From assembly GCF_900104215.1 (NCBI RefSeq), contig NZ_FMXO01000009.1, positions 1-64,000 of the forward strand: a stretch of DNA of 64,000 nucleotides. The letters are read 5' to 3'. Positions 42,365 through 52,438 of the stretch are shown here, in pieces (the stretch's first letter is position 1; every line of letters starts with the position of its first letter). This DNA comes from Desulfonatronum thiosulfatophilum. Lineage in GTDB: Bacteria; Desulfobacterota; Desulfovibrionia; Desulfovibrionales; Desulfonatronaceae. The notes below the pieces were generated by a model. The model was not told where the DNA came from, did no database searches, and was given only the letters and a program-made list of their open reading frames with translations. A program made the translations under genes and the position numbers.

Positions 42365-45052
42365 ATGACGTTCTCGAATTCTTTTCGATTCCACATTATT
42401 TGTCTCTCGTTACTTCTCCTTCTCCTCCCCGGTCTCGCCGGGGCGGAGAAGGAGAAGCGCCGCGTCTTCTATTTGAACTCCTACCACCACGGCTATGCCT
42501 GGTCCGACCACCTTCAGGAGGGCATCCGCCGGGGACTGGAGCAGGGCAGATACCATATCGAGCTGCAGATCGAATACATGGACGCCAAGAAGTACCATTA
42601 CGAGAACATCACCGATACGCTCCTCTCTCTGTACCAGAATAAATTCGCCCAGGAGCGCTACGACATCGTGATCGTTTCGGACAACGACGCGTATAATTTC
42701 ATTCTTGAGCACCGGGATCGTTTATTTCCCGACATCCCGGTGGTCTTTTGCGGACTGAACGACGTCGATCCCGCGGACATCGACCATTCATTCGCCACCG
42801 GCATCCTGGAGAACATCGGCGTTCGGGACACCCTGGAATTGGCCCTGAGCATCCACCCGAACAAGAATCTGGTCGTTGTCATTGGCGACGAGTCCACCAC
42901 GGGCGTGGCGATACGTGGGCAGATCGAAGAAGTCATGCCCTACTTCGCCGACCGTCTGGAGTTTGAATTCTGGGGTCGTTATTCGCTTCAGGAGATCCAG
43001 GACCGGGTCCAAAGCCTGCCCCGCAATGCGTTTCTTTTTTTCATTCCCTTCTTTCACAATGTCGGCGGTCAGTTCATGTCCGCCTCGGAAGTCCTGGAAG
43101 CCGTTTCCGAGGTCACGGATCTGCCCATCTACAGCAACTGGGAGTTCCTGCTCGGCCACGGCATGGTCGGCGGGCGGCTTCTGAGCGGGCATCGGCACGG
43201 CAATATCGTCGCGGACATGGCCCTTCGGATCATGGAAGGCGCACCCCCGTCGGACATTCCCATCATTTCGGAAATCGTCGATCAGTACATGTTCGATTAC
43301 CGGGTTCAGCTGCAACTCGACATCAGCAAGCGTCAGCTTCCTCCGGGAAGCGTCTTCATCAATGAACCGGAAGCCTTCTATGAGCTGGACAAGCAGATCT
43401 TCCAGGTGATCATGATCAGCCTCGTCTCCTTGTTGATCATTCTTGGATTCCTGATCCGGAACATCATCCGGCGACGGGCAGTGGAGCGCAAAATCCGCCA
43501 ACAGCTGTCCTTTCTGGAAATTCTGATGGACGCCATCCCCCAACTGGTTTGCTGGAAGGATCTCAAACAGCGCTATCTGGGCGTCAACCGCGCATTTGCC
43601 GATTTTTTCGGCATTGATTCTCCGCAAAAGCTGCTTCACCAGACGGATTCGGACATGCTGCCCCGCTCCGAGTTCCTGGCATGGGTTGCGGAAATGGATC
43701 GGCAGGTGGTGCGGAGCAACCGGCCGCTGCGCAAGATCAAGGTCGCCGCGGGCGATGCCGACGGCAGGGATGCCTGGCTCGAAATCAACAAGGTGCCCTT
43801 GCACAACGAAAAGGGCGAAGTGGTGGGCACGCTCAGCACGGCGGAGAACATCACTCATGAAATGAATCTGGAGCGCCAACTGCTGCAATCTCAGAAAATG
43901 GAGGCCATCGGAACGTTGGCCGGCGGCATTGCCCATGATTTCAACAACATCTTGACCTCCATCATCAACTCCACCGAACTGGCCCTGACCGACATTGATC
44001 CGAGGTCACCTACCGCTGAAGATCTGGAACGGGTTCTGCGGGTTTCGATTCGGGGCAAGAATCTCGTGGAACGGATTCTGACCTTCAGCCGCCCCTCTCA
44101 GGAAGGGTTCCGCCCAACGGATCTCCCTGCCCTGGTGCAGGAATCCGTGGTCCTCCTGCAACGATCCCTGCCGCGCAACATTGACGTTCAGTCCGCCATA
44201 GCCGGCGCTCCTGCGCCGGTCCTGGTGGACCCGACCCAGGTAACCCAGGTGCTGATGAATTTGTGTACCAACGCCTTTCAGGCCATGCAGACCACTGGCG
44301 GCGTTCTGGGGGTCGGCCTCACTGAGACCCTGCTTTCGGAAATTGAGGCTTCGGAGTACAATGTCGCGCCTGGGAGGTTCTTCCGGCTGGAGGTGGCCGA
44401 TACCGGACCGGGCATCGCTCCGGACGACCTGGACAAGATATTCGATCCCTTCTTCACCACCAAGGGCCTGACCGAAGGCACCGGGCTGGGACTGGCCGTG
44501 GTTCTGGGCATCGTCAAGAACCATAAGGGTGCGGTCCAGGTCAGCAGCACGCCCGGCAAAGGAACCACGTTCACCATTTTCCTCCCAATGATAGCAGCCG
44601 CGTCGGAAATCCCGCCCGCCTCGTCTCCGATCCGCAAGGGCAAGGGGATCATCCTGTTTGTGGAAGACGACGAGGACCAGCTGGCAACAACACCGCGCAC
44701 TATAGAGCAGCTCGGGTACACCGTGCTGGCGGTGGCCGGCGCCGATGAGGCCTTGCAAATCTTAAAAAAACGTGAGGATATCGATCTTGTCATGACCGAT
44801 TACGACATGCCCGGTCTCACGGGAATCGAGCTGGCGAAACAGATCGGCGCCCAGCGGCCCGGCGTGCCCGTGATCCTGGTTTCAGGCCGCAGCTATGTCC
44901 TGGAGATGGGTAGCGAGGCAGACAACATCAGCATCATCCTGCCCAAGCCCTTCAACAAGGCGGAACTGTCCGCCACCCTGTCCAAGATACTTGTCTCGAT
45001 TGATCGTGAGGAGGACTTTCCAAGTGCCGAGAATCCTGATTGTAGACGATGA
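42365..45052 (+). CDS. Hybrid histidine kinase with ABC-type periplasmic sensor
   Basis: 895 residues. A signal sequence (1-27) precedes an ABC substrate-binding-like sensor (KRRVFYLNSYHHGYAWSDHL to about residue 330), then a membrane helix (IFQVIMISLVSLLIILGFLI), a PAS domain (LVCWKDLKQRYLGVNRAFAD), HisKA (AGGIAHDFNNILTSI) and HATPase (LCTNAFQAM, DTGPGIAP). A C-terminal receiver has its phospho-Asp in VMTDYDMPGLTG. It overlaps the next gene by 29 bases, so the two form a signalling pair. Confidence 0.92.
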   Translation: MTFSNSFRFHIICLSLLLLLLPGLAGAEKEKRRVFYLNSYHHGYAWSDHLQEGIRRGLEQGRYHIELQIEYMDAKKYHYENITDTLLSLYQNKFAQERYDIVIVSDNDAYNFILEHRDRLFPDIPVVFCGLNDVDPADIDHSFATGILENIGVRDTLELALSIHPNKNLVVVIGDESTTGVAIRGQIEEVMPYFADRLEFEFWGRYSLQEIQDRVQSLPRNAFLFFIPFFHNVGGQFMSASEVLEAVSEVTDLPIYSNWEFLLGHGMVGGRLLSGHRHGNIVADMALRIMEGAPPSDIPIISEIVDQYMFDYRVQLQLDISKRQLPPGSVFINEPEAFYELDKQIFQVIMISLVSLLIILGFLIRNIIRRRAVERKIRQQLSFLEILMDAIPQLVCWKDLKQRYLGVNRAFADFFGIDSPQKLLHQTDSDMLPRSEFLAWVAEMDRQVVRSNRPLRKIKVAAGDADGRDAWLEINKVPLHNEKGEVVGTLSTAENITHEMNLERQLLQSQKMEAIGTLAGGIAHDFNNILTSIINSTELALTDIDPRSPTAEDLERVLRVSIRGKNLVERILTFSRPSQEGFRPTDLPALVQESVVLLQRSLPRNIDVQSAIAGAPAPVLVDPTQVTQVLMNLCTNAFQAMQTTGGVLGVGLTETLLSEIEASEYNVAPGRFFRLEVADTGPGIAPDDLDKIFDPFFTTKGLTEGTGLGLAVVLGIVKNHKGAVQVSSTPGKGTTFTIFLPMIAAASEIPPASSPIRKGKGIILFVEDDEDQLATTPRTIEQLGYTVLAVAGADEALQILKKREDIDLVMTDYDMPGLTGIELAKQIGAQRPGVPVILVSGRSYVLEMGSEADNISIILPKPFNKAELSATLSKILVSIDREEDFPSAENPDCRR

Positions 45053-46424
45053 TCTTGAAATTCGCGGTACCATGGCCAGCCTGCTCCGCCGCCAGCAGAT
45101 CGATTTCGATCAGGCGGAGAACCTGAGAGCCACTCGTTCAGCACTGGAAACGGACAATTACGACTTGCTGCTCCTGGATGTGAACCTGCCGGATGGGAGT
45201 GGTCTTTCCCTGCTTCCGGAACTCAGGTCCATGGCCAACCCCCCGGAGGTGATCATCCTCACGGGCAAAGGCGATCCGGAGGGCGCGGAACTGGCGATAG
45301 AAGGCGGCGTGTGGGACTACCTGGTCAAGCCCGCCTCCATCAAGGACATCAGTTTAAGCATCAACCGCGCGTTGAAATACAAGGATCAGCGCGACCGTTC
45401 CATCCCGCGGGCATTGGATCTCAGCCGGATGATCGGAACGAGCCGGGCCATGCGGGAATGTTTCGAAGTCATCGCCCAGGCCGCGGTTTCGGACGCCAAC
45501 GTCCTGATCACCGGGGAAACCGGCGTCGGCAAGGAATTGGCGGCCCGAACCATTCACGTCAACAGCCGACGAGCCAAATGCCCCTTTGTGGTGGTGGACT
45601 GCGCCTCATTGACTGATTCCCTCATGGAAAGCACCCTCTTCGGGCACCGCAAGGGCGCGTTTACAGGAGCTTTTGCCGACCGGGAGGGACTGGTCCGCCA
45701 GGCCCATACCGGCGTTCTGTTCCTGGATGAACTGGGGGAACTGCCCCTGGCCATGCAAAAATCCCTGCTTCGAGTGCTCCAGGAGCGCAAATTTCGTCCC
45801 ATCGGCGAGAATCGGGAACAGGAAAGCGACTTTCGACTGATCGCCGCCACCAACCAGGACCTGGAAGAACTGGTCGATTACGGCACGTTTCGCCGCGACT
45901 TGTATTTCCGGATCAAGACCATCCGGCTGCGTATTCCCCCCCTGCGGGACCGGCGAGAAGACATCAAGCCCTTGGCCACCTCTTTCATCGAGCAGCTTTG
46001 CAGGGAATCAGGCATCAAGACCAAGGTGTTCGGTTCCGACTTCTTCAGTTCACTGCAGGATTACGACTGGCCGGGCAATGTCCGGGAACTGGGCAACGTC
46101 GTTGAACGCGCCCTGGTGGCCGCGGGTGAGGAAAAATTTCTTTACGCCATGCACCTGCCCAAGGACTTGCGGATCAAGGTGGCCAGATCCCGCATCGAAC
46201 AAGGTGCTGCCATGGCCGACGATACTTCCTCCTCCTGTCTCGACATCGTGGACTTCGGGGCCGATTTCCCCTCGCTGAAGTCCTTCAAAAGGATGAATGA
46301 ACGACGCTACCTGGAAGCACTGATCCGCAAAACCGGGGGAGATGTCCCGCAAATTCTGACCATATCCGGACTTTCCCGCTCCCACTTCTATGCCTTGCTC
46401 AAGAAATATGAGCTGGAGGCCTGA
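45024..46424 (+). CDS. Sigma-54-dependent response regulator (NtrC type)
   Basis: 466 residues from a GTG behind GGAGGA; longer frames run inside the kinase gene. The receiver (RILIVDDDLEIRG, LLLLDVNLPDG with phospho-Asp) is followed by the sigma-54 AAA domain: GETGVGKELAARTIH, GAFTGAFADREG, FLDELGELPLAMQ and DYDWPGNVRELGNVVERAL. A Fis-type HTH ends the protein (ILTISGLSRSHFYALLKKY). It should activate sigma-54 promoters in response to the adjacent kinases. Confidence 0.95.
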   Translation: MPRILIVDDDLEIRGTMASLLRRQQIDFDQAENLRATRSALETDNYDLLLLDVNLPDGSGLSLLPELRSMANPPEVIILTGKGDPEGAELAIEGGVWDYLVKPASIKDISLSINRALKYKDQRDRSIPRALDLSRMIGTSRAMRECFEVIAQAAVSDANVLITGETGVGKELAARTIHVNSRRAKCPFVVVDCASLTDSLMESTLFGHRKGAFTGAFADREGLVRQAHTGVLFLDELGELPLAMQKSLLRVLQERKFRPIGENREQESDFRLIAATNQDLEELVDYGTFRRDLYFRIKTIRLRIPPLRDRREDIKPLATSFIEQLCRESGIKTKVFGSDFFSSLQDYDWPGNVRELGNVVERALVAAGEEKFLYAMHLPKDLRIKVARSRIEQGAAMADDTSSSCLDIVDFGADFPSLKSFKRMNERRYLEALIRKTGGDVPQILTISGLSRSHFYALLKKYELEA

Positions 46425-46522
46425 GCCCTTCTTCTCCATTCTTGTATTTCCCTTGCCGAGCGAGTAGTCACGCAAACTTACAGCTTACACTTCCGAACTG
46501 TTGACGGTCATGCCGGAACTAC

Positions 46523-48367
46523 ATGCGCAAACAATTCGTCATTGCCATAGCCGCAACCTTTGCGCTCATCAGCCTTGCTGTTTTTGGTCTGGCATTTAAG
46601 GCAAACCTTGAACTGGAACGAATCGTCTCAGAGCAGTTCAACGAACAGCAACTCGGCTTGACCAGACAGATTTCCCAGGACATCGAGGAGAATTTCAGGC
46701 TTCTGGAGCAATCCCTGAGTTTACTTGCCGCGCAAATTACCGATCCTCGTACAGAAAACGATCGCCGCCATGAAACGTTCGAGTTGTATTACCCCTTTCT
46801 CCAGGACTGGGGGCTGATCGGCATCGGGATTTTATCGGAGTCCGATCCAGCGGAATCGCCACCGCTCGCGTTGTTCACCGAACAGGGATGGATCAACATC
46901 TCTGAATTAGGGATGGATCTTCCCCCTGCGGCATTCAATCTTCATCACCCGCCCCACCATCAGGTCAGCCTGGGAAAAACGCAAAAGCCGTCGCACGGCC
47001 CCTTTGCCCAGCAATGGATAATGCCGATGACGCTGGCTCTCCCGCTTTCTCCCCAGACCGAAAACAGCAGGTCCTCTCCGGGAATCGTCTTGTTTGTCCT
47101 GGACGCCCAGATCATTGCATCGCGTCACGCGGCGGGTGTACGTTCGGGAAAGACGGGTTACGCCTGGATCATCGACCATGAAGGCCGATTCATGTTTCAT
47201 GTGGAGGAATCATTTCGCGGCGAGACCTCCTTCACAGTCAGATCGGTCCGCAATCCGGCTATTTCTTACCACCGGATCAACGAACTTGTGGATAATCGCC
47301 TCCTGCAGGGTCAGGAGGGAACGGATTGGTACACCTCGGGATGGCACTGGCACGTCACCGGCGAAATGCGCAAACTGTTGGCTTTCAGTCCGATTCAACT
47401 CGCCTCCGACGTGACCGGCGATCCGCACATCTGGTCTGTCGGACTGGCGGCTCCGGACACTGAAGTCTACGGGTTGATGCAGCCGGTAGTTGTTCGTCAG
47501 TGGCTTCTTGCCGGTCTGTTCTTCATCGGATTGACAATAGCATTTACGGCCTTTCTTTTTATTTCTCTGCGCTGGTCCGAAGCCTTGCGCCGGGAAGTGG
47601 ACAAGAAAACCGATCACCTCCAGCGCTCGGAAGCGGAACTGCGTCAGGAGCGGGACAAGGTGCAGCAAAGCATGGAACAACTCCTCCAGGCTCAGACAAA
47701 GCTTCTGCTTGCCGAACGCTTCGCGGCCATCGGCGAGGCAGCGGCCCACCTCTCCCATGAAATCAAGAATCCGCTGATGCTCATGGGCGGTTTTGCGCGG
47801 CAGGTTCAACGCACCCTTCCGGAAGACGACGCCCGAACCCAAAAACTGGAAATCATTGCCGGCGAGGCGAAACGATTGGAGAATCTCTTGCTGGAGGTTC
47901 GCGAATTCACCCGCCCCCCCCAACCCCGGAAGGTTGAAACGGACATTACCGAACTGATCACTGAAGTGATCCGCCTGTTTCAGGAGCAGGCCGCAAGTCA
48001 GGATATCGAATGCCGCCTCGACATGGCGCCCGGAATTCCAAGGTGCATGCTGGATGTGGATCAGATCAAGCAGGTCTTGATAAATCTGATCAAAAACGCC
48101 ATGGAAGCCATGGCGTGCGGCGGAAAACTGGGCATCGCCGCCAGTGCCGATGAACGCTTTGTTCAGATCGCGATCGACGACACGGGGGGAGGAATTCCGA
48201 CGGAAATCATGAAAAAGTTGTTCCACCCCTTTTTCAGCACCAAGCCCAAAGGCACCGGACTTGGTCTGGCCGTCAGCTACAAGCTGGTGCAGGATCACGG
48301 CGGGGACATTACCGTCCAGAGCACTGAAGGCCGGGGAACGCGATTCACCGTGACCCTGCCGACATAG
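46523..48367 (+). CDS. Cache-type sensor histidine kinase
   Basis: 614 residues. An N-terminal helix (VIAIAATFALISLAVFGLAF) and a second at about residue 325 (LLAGLFFIGLTIAFTAFLFI) bracket a periplasmic region with Cache-like features (KTGYAWIIDHEGRFMFHVEE). A coiled coil, HisKA (AAAHLSHEIKNPLMLMGGFA) and HATPase (LINLIKNAMEAM, DTGGGIP, GTGLGLAVSYKL) follow. It lies 98 bases after the NtrC-type gene and probably also feeds that regulator. Confidence 0.9.
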   Translation: MRKQFVIAIAATFALISLAVFGLAFKANLELERIVSEQFNEQQLGLTRQISQDIEENFRLLEQSLSLLAAQITDPRTENDRRHETFELYYPFLQDWGLIGIGILSESDPAESPPLALFTEQGWINISELGMDLPPAAFNLHHPPHHQVSLGKTQKPSHGPFAQQWIMPMTLALPLSPQTENSRSSPGIVLFVLDAQIIASRHAAGVRSGKTGYAWIIDHEGRFMFHVEESFRGETSFTVRSVRNPAISYHRINELVDNRLLQGQEGTDWYTSGWHWHVTGEMRKLLAFSPIQLASDVTGDPHIWSVGLAAPDTEVYGLMQPVVVRQWLLAGLFFIGLTIAFTAFLFISLRWSEALRREVDKKTDHLQRSEAELRQERDKVQQSMEQLLQAQTKLLLAERFAAIGEAAAHLSHEIKNPLMLMGGFARQVQRTLPEDDARTQKLEIIAGEAKRLENLLLEVREFTRPPQPRKVETDITELITEVIRLFQEQAASQDIECRLDMAPGIPRCMLDVDQIKQVLINLIKNAMEAMACGGKLGIAASADERFVQIAIDDTGGGIPTEIMKKLFHPFFSTKPKGTGLGLAVSYKLVQDHGGDITVQSTEGRGTRFTVTLPT

Positions 48368-48465
48368 CCTACACAGGCGGCTTAAGTTACAATTGACCAA
48401 TCATCTGCCAAAATTACAAAGCAAAAAAAACATTTATTTCACCTCAACATCTCAGGAGATCGTGC

Positions 48466-49647
48466 ATGATCGCCGTTCCAAAAGGGTTTGACTTCACGGT
48501 GGCCGCGGCCGGCTTCAAATACGCCCAGCGCAATGATTTGACCGTCCTGCGCAGCGACACGCCGTGCGTCTGGGCCGCCATGCTGACCCGCAACCTGTTT
48601 CAGGCCGCTCCCGTGCTGGTGGTCAAGGAAATGCTGGCTGCCGATCGACCGGTCCGGGCCGTGGTGGTCAACGCCGGGCAGGCCAATGCCTGCACCGGAG
48701 AACAAGGTCTGGAAGACTGCCGAAACACCCTGAGCATGACCGCCCGAACCTTGCACTTGGCCCCGGAAGAACTTCTGCCCGCCTCAACCGGCGTGATCGG
48801 GGACCGCATCAAAATGGATCTTTGGGAGCAGGCCCTGGCGAAACTGGACGCCGGCCTGGGCGAGGCGTCGGCTTTGGATGCGGCCCGAGCGATAATGACC
48901 ACGGACAAGTATCCGAAAATGGCTTGGCGAAGCCTGGAACTTTCCGGAAAGGAGATCCGCATTCTGGGCATGGCCAAGGGTGCGGGCATGATCTGTCCGA
49001 ACATGGCAACCATGCTCGGATTCATCATTTGCGACGCCGGGGTGGACCAGAACTGGTGGCGGCAGGCCGTGGCCGTGGCCGTGGAGCACAGCTTCAACCG
49101 GATCACCGTGGACGGCGATACCAGTACCAATGACTGCGTATTTGCTTTGGCCAACAGCCGGGCCGGGATGGTCGAGGAGAAGAAAGAATTGACGCTGCTG
49201 GCCAAGGCCCTGGCTGAAGTCTGCGCGGAACTGGCCGGACTCATTGTCCAGGACGCCGAGGGCGGAACCAAGATCATCCATGTCCGGGTCAGCGGAGCCA
49301 AAAGCGTGCGTCAGGCGGAATTGGCCGCCCGGGCCGTGGGGCATTCCCCCCTGGTGAAAACAGCCATGTACGGCCAGGATCCCAACTGGGGCCGCATCGT
49401 GGCAGCCCTGGGCCGCAGCGGCGCGGATTTCGATCCCAACCAAGTCAGCGTAGCCCTGGCCGGACAGACCATCTTTCACCTCGGCGCTCCGGTGGCCATG
49501 GATTGGGACAACCTGCTGGCCGCCGCATTGTGCCGCCAGGAAGTGCATATGGACATCTCCCTTGGCGGCGGCCAGGGCAAATACACGCTCCTGGCCTCCG
49601 ACTTCACGGAGGAATATATTCGGATCAACGCCAAGTATCGGACGTAG
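48466..49647 (+). CDS. argJ: Bifunctional ornithine acetyltransferase/N-acetylglutamate synthase
   Basis: 393 residues. The proenzyme self-cleaves at Ala-Thr in ICPNMATMLGF (A181-T182); LLPASTGVIGDRI and DGDTSTNDC are further landmarks. It makes N-acetylglutamate and ornithine in cyclic arginine synthesis. CAGGAGATC precedes the ATG. It is monocistronic and convergent with lgt. Confidence 0.95.
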   Translation: MIAVPKGFDFTVAAAGFKYAQRNDLTVLRSDTPCVWAAMLTRNLFQAAPVLVVKEMLAADRPVRAVVVNAGQANACTGEQGLEDCRNTLSMTARTLHLAPEELLPASTGVIGDRIKMDLWEQALAKLDAGLGEASALDAARAIMTTDKYPKMAWRSLELSGKEIRILGMAKGAGMICPNMATMLGFIICDAGVDQNWWRQAVAVAVEHSFNRITVDGDTSTNDCVFALANSRAGMVEEKKELTLLAKALAEVCAELAGLIVQDAEGGTKIIHVRVSGAKSVRQAELAARAVGHSPLVKTAMYGQDPNWGRIVAALGRSGADFDPNQVSVALAGQTIFHLGAPVAMDWDNLLAAALCRQEVHMDISLGGGQGKYTLLASDFTEEYIRINAKYRT

Positions 49648-49659
49648 ACGGTTCCTTAT

Positions 49660-49795
49660 TCTTTGCCACCGCAAAGGGCGCGAAGACCATAAAGAGACAG
49701 AGGACAAAAGCTTTGGGTTCTCAACGAACTAAGAGTTTTCACGTCCCTCCACGTCAATTCCCCCCTTCGTGCCCTTCGTGGTGCAATCTTTGGAT
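49660..49795. repeat. CACGAAG-type inverted repeat element
   Basis: The left part CCACCGCAAAGGGCGCGAAG and the right part CTTCGTGCCCTTCGTGGTGC are rough complements around a 90-base middle. It lies between the convergent argJ and lgt genes. Confidence 0.7.
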
Positions 49796-49830
49796 AAGTT
49801 CAGGTCAGAGGAGTTGCCGTAGATTTTGGT

Positions 49831-50613
49831 CTATCGTTTCCGGTACGCCAACCACAGCAACAGAGCGCCAATCGCGATCATGGGCAAGGATAAAACCTGT
49901 CCCATGCTCATCCAGTCCAAGGCCACAAAACCGAGATGGGCGTCCGGTTCCCGGAAAAATTCCACGCTGAATCGAAATACGCCGTACAGCAGGGCAAACA
50001 GGCCGGATACGGCCATGGGTGGACGGGGTTTGGCTGAAAAGGACCAGAGCACGACAAACAGCACCAGGCCTTCCAGAAATGCCTGATACAACTGGGAGGG
50101 GTGACGAGGCACGAAGCCCGCATTCGGGTCGGCGAAGATCATGGCCCAGGGCACGTCGGTTACCCTGCCCCAAAGCTCGCCGTTGATGAAATTCCCGATC
50201 CGTCCGGCAAAAATCCCGATTGGGGCCAAGGGAGCAACGAAATCCGCGACCTGAAAAAAACTGCGCTTGGTGCGCAGGCCGAAATACCAGATGGCGATCA
50301 TCACACCGATCAAACCGCCATGAAAGGACATTCCCCCCTTCCAGATTTTGACGATCTCCAGGGGATGGTTGATGAAGGTCGCAAAGTCATAAAAAAGCAC
50401 ATAGCCCAATCGGGCTCCCAGGAGCAGCCCCAGGGCGCAGAACGTTATCAAATCCGGCAATTCCTGAGTATTCCACCCGGACCCCGGCTTTTTTGCCCGG
50501 ATATGGCCCAGAATCCAGGCAGCAAGAAAGCCGATCAGATACATCAAGCCATACCACCGGACCTCCAAAGGCCCAATGGTAAACGCCACGGGATCAATTT
50601 TAGGATGGATCAC
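49831..50613 (-). CDS. lgt: Prolipoprotein diacylglyceryl transferase
   Basis: 260 residues, seven membrane helices. It adds diacylglycerol to the lipobox cysteine of prolipoproteins. Conserved segments are [23 protein letters not shown] (catalytic His) and [15 protein letters not shown] (the Lgt signature). [16 protein letters not shown] and [12 protein letters not shown] follow. Length and start are typical. Confidence 0.96.
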   Translation of the reverse strand: MIHPKIDPVAFTIGPLEVRWYGLMYLIGFLAAWILGHIRAKKPGSGWNTQELPDLITFCALGLLLGARLGYVLFYDFATFINHPLEIVKIWKGGMSFHGGLIGVMIAIWYFGLRTKRSFFQVADFVAPLAPIGIFAGRIGNFINGELWGRVTDVPWAMIFADPNAGFVPRHPSQLYQAFLEGLVLFVVLWSFSAKPRPPMAVSGLFALLYGVFRFSVEFFREPDAHLGFVALDWMSMGQVLSLPMIAIGALLLWLAYRKR

Positions 50614-50657
50614 AAATAATTACCCTTGGTTGAAGTGATAAGTATACTTTCATAAAA

Positions 50658-50710
<53 letters not shown>

Positions 50711-50871
50711 ACAAAAAGCCTTCACGCGTCAGGCTTCATACAGTTCACATTACACGCGACAGTTGATCAGCTCCATTTCCATCTCCCACGAAGATGACAG
50801 CTCCCGGCTTTATCGCTAGAAAATGTACCTGCCGGCAAAACCCATCCAACAATCCATCATCCGGAGCCGCC

Positions 50872-51363
50872 ATGCAGCAAACCAGTTCGCCAGAAACATC
50901 CATCACCATTGCAATTCAGATGCTTCCTCAGGATGCCAACCCCTACGGCAGCATTCACGGCGGGATCATCATGAAGCATATCGACACGGCAGCGGGTATC
51001 GTCGCCATTCGCCATGTGCGGGGAAATGCCGTGACCGCGTCCATCGACCGGTTGGATTTCCATTATCCGGCCTATGTGGGCGACCTGCTGATGCTCAAGG
51101 CCAGCATCAATCTGGTGGGCAGATCGTCCATGGAAGTCGGCGTCCGGGTCGAAGCGGAAAATCTCCTGACAGGCGAAGTCCGCCACACCGCGTCAGCCTA
51201 TCTGACCTTCGTCGCCCTGGACAAGAAAGGGCGCCCCACCCTGGCCAGGCCGTATCATCCGACAACTCCGGAACAGATTCATCGCCACGAAGAAGCCAAG
51301 ATTCGCAGGAAAATGCGCCTTGCGGAAAAAAACAGGGAACGAAAAGCCGCAAAACTTCCTTGA
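50872..51363 (+). CDS. Acyl-CoA thioesterase (hotdog fold)
   Basis: 163 residues from the ATG behind CCGGAG; the upstream 26 codons are unsupported. ANPYGSIHGGIIMKHIDTAA is the YciA/BFIT-type hotdog active-site helix. VTASIDRLDFHYPAYVGDLL and VGVRVEAENLLTGEVRHTAS follow. It hydrolyses acyl-CoA thioesters in the cytoplasm. The basic C-terminal tail (EEAKIRRKMRLAEKNRERKA) is common in this subgroup. Confidence 0.9.
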   Translation: MQQTSSPETSITIAIQMLPQDANPYGSIHGGIIMKHIDTAAGIVAIRHVRGNAVTASIDRLDFHYPAYVGDLLMLKASINLVGRSSMEVGVRVEAENLLTGEVRHTASAYLTFVALDKKGRPTLARPYHPTTPEQIHRHEEAKIRRKMRLAEKNRERKAAKLP

Positions 51364-51378
51364 AACTTCACCAGATAT

Positions 51379-52107
51379 TCAATCACGTTCTCCAGGGCCC
51401 AGGGGCACAAGATCGCCGGTCATGGGCAGGGTTTCAGCCCTGACCTGAAGTTGGAAAAACAGATCTCCCGGCAATATTTCCCGCGTCGATTCCTGGATGA
51501 GCATCTGGCCCATGGTATCCGTCAGTTGGGTGATCAACCCTGAACCGACAACCTGGACTAATCCTGTTTCCAGGCCGGGGGATTGCTGCACAATCAGCAC
51601 TGGAACAGGTTCTTCCTTCAGCGGTTGCCCGAACAGAGAGACATACGCACGGGAAAGCAACCCGCCCATGGTTTTGTTGTCCTGCAACGCATCAATCATG
51701 CCCCCAAAAGGCTTGATCGGCATTAGAACAGAACTGTAGCGCACCCGCTGAGAGACAGCGCCGGTGATGCTGTCCAGCCAGGGGTCGCATTCCGGAACAT
51801 GGATTTGCGTTGCTCCGGCGGGAAAGCTTGGGCTTTCATCCGGAGGCTCCACGGGGCGCAACACTGGAGCCTGATCGACATAGGCGCGCAGCAACTGCCG
51901 AATTCCGTCATCCCATGCCAGTTGTCCCAATTGGTCGCAAATGCGATCATAATCGTCGATATGTGCAGGGTGCAAGGACACAAGAATTTCGGTTTCCTGG
52001 GGGACGGCCCTGGGGGGATGATCCCCAAAAAAATGCTCCGGGGTTGCTTTTTGAGGCGCGCACGAACTCAAAAATGCGCTTATCGCCAGTAGGCATAACA
52101 ACTTCAC
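51379..52107 (-). CDS. Putative lipoprotein
   Basis: 242 residues from a GTG behind GGAGGACCATC; an ATG at 52161 would add 18 residues with no support. LLCLLAISAFLSSC is a lipoprotein signal with lipobox LSSC, so it is anchored in the outer or inner membrane after Lgt processing. The mature domain is not recognised. Its C-terminal 110 residues (LFGQPLKEEPVPVLIVQQSP) look like an alpha/beta fold. It is convergent with the thioesterase gene, 15 bases away. Confidence 0.75.
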   Translation of the reverse strand: MKLLCLLAISAFLSSCAPQKATPEHFFGDHPPRAVPQETEILVSLHPAHIDDYDRICDQLGQLAWDDGIRQLLRAYVDQAPVLRPVEPPDESPSFPAGATQIHVPECDPWLDSITGAVSQRVRYSSVLMPIKPFGGMIDALQDNKTMGGLLSRAYVSLFGQPLKEEPVPVLIVQQSPGLETGLVQVVGSGLITQLTDTMGQMLIQESTREILPGDLFFQLQVRAETLPMTGDLVPLGPGERD

Positions 52108-52438
52108 GATGGTCCTCCTTGCAGAGATGATGGTCGCCGGGTAGGTTTGTTTGGTGTTCACTGAACATCTTGCATAGTTGGCGAATGCCCTCAGCAGACC
52201 TTTACAAAACTCCTGATTGCTGCGTCGTGAAAAAAAATAAAAACCTTACGTATGAGTAAACACGCTAAAAATTGAACTTTGCGAGCCTTGCACTTTTTAG
52301 CTACTCAGTAGATTCCGCGTACGGCCTCTGTTCCCGTTGATAACCGCGGCAAACCCGGCGAACGCAAGTCTGCCGGACGCGACTCAACATAAACTTTCAA
52401 CCATCAATCCCTTTCGTTTGATATCAGGAATAATCCCA
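52108..52438. other. Intergenic region with a degenerate repeat
   Basis: 52212-52300 shares ordered blocks (TGCTGCGTCG, TACGTAT, CCTTGCACTT) with 25641-25745, which suggests a diverged dispersed repeat. No gene is seen. Confidence 0.4.

Noticed and set aside
42788-43936. 382-codon minus-strand ORF
   Set aside because: Antisense to the hybrid histidine kinase.
47210-48400. 396-codon minus-strand ORF
   Set aside because: Antisense to the Cache-type kinase gene.
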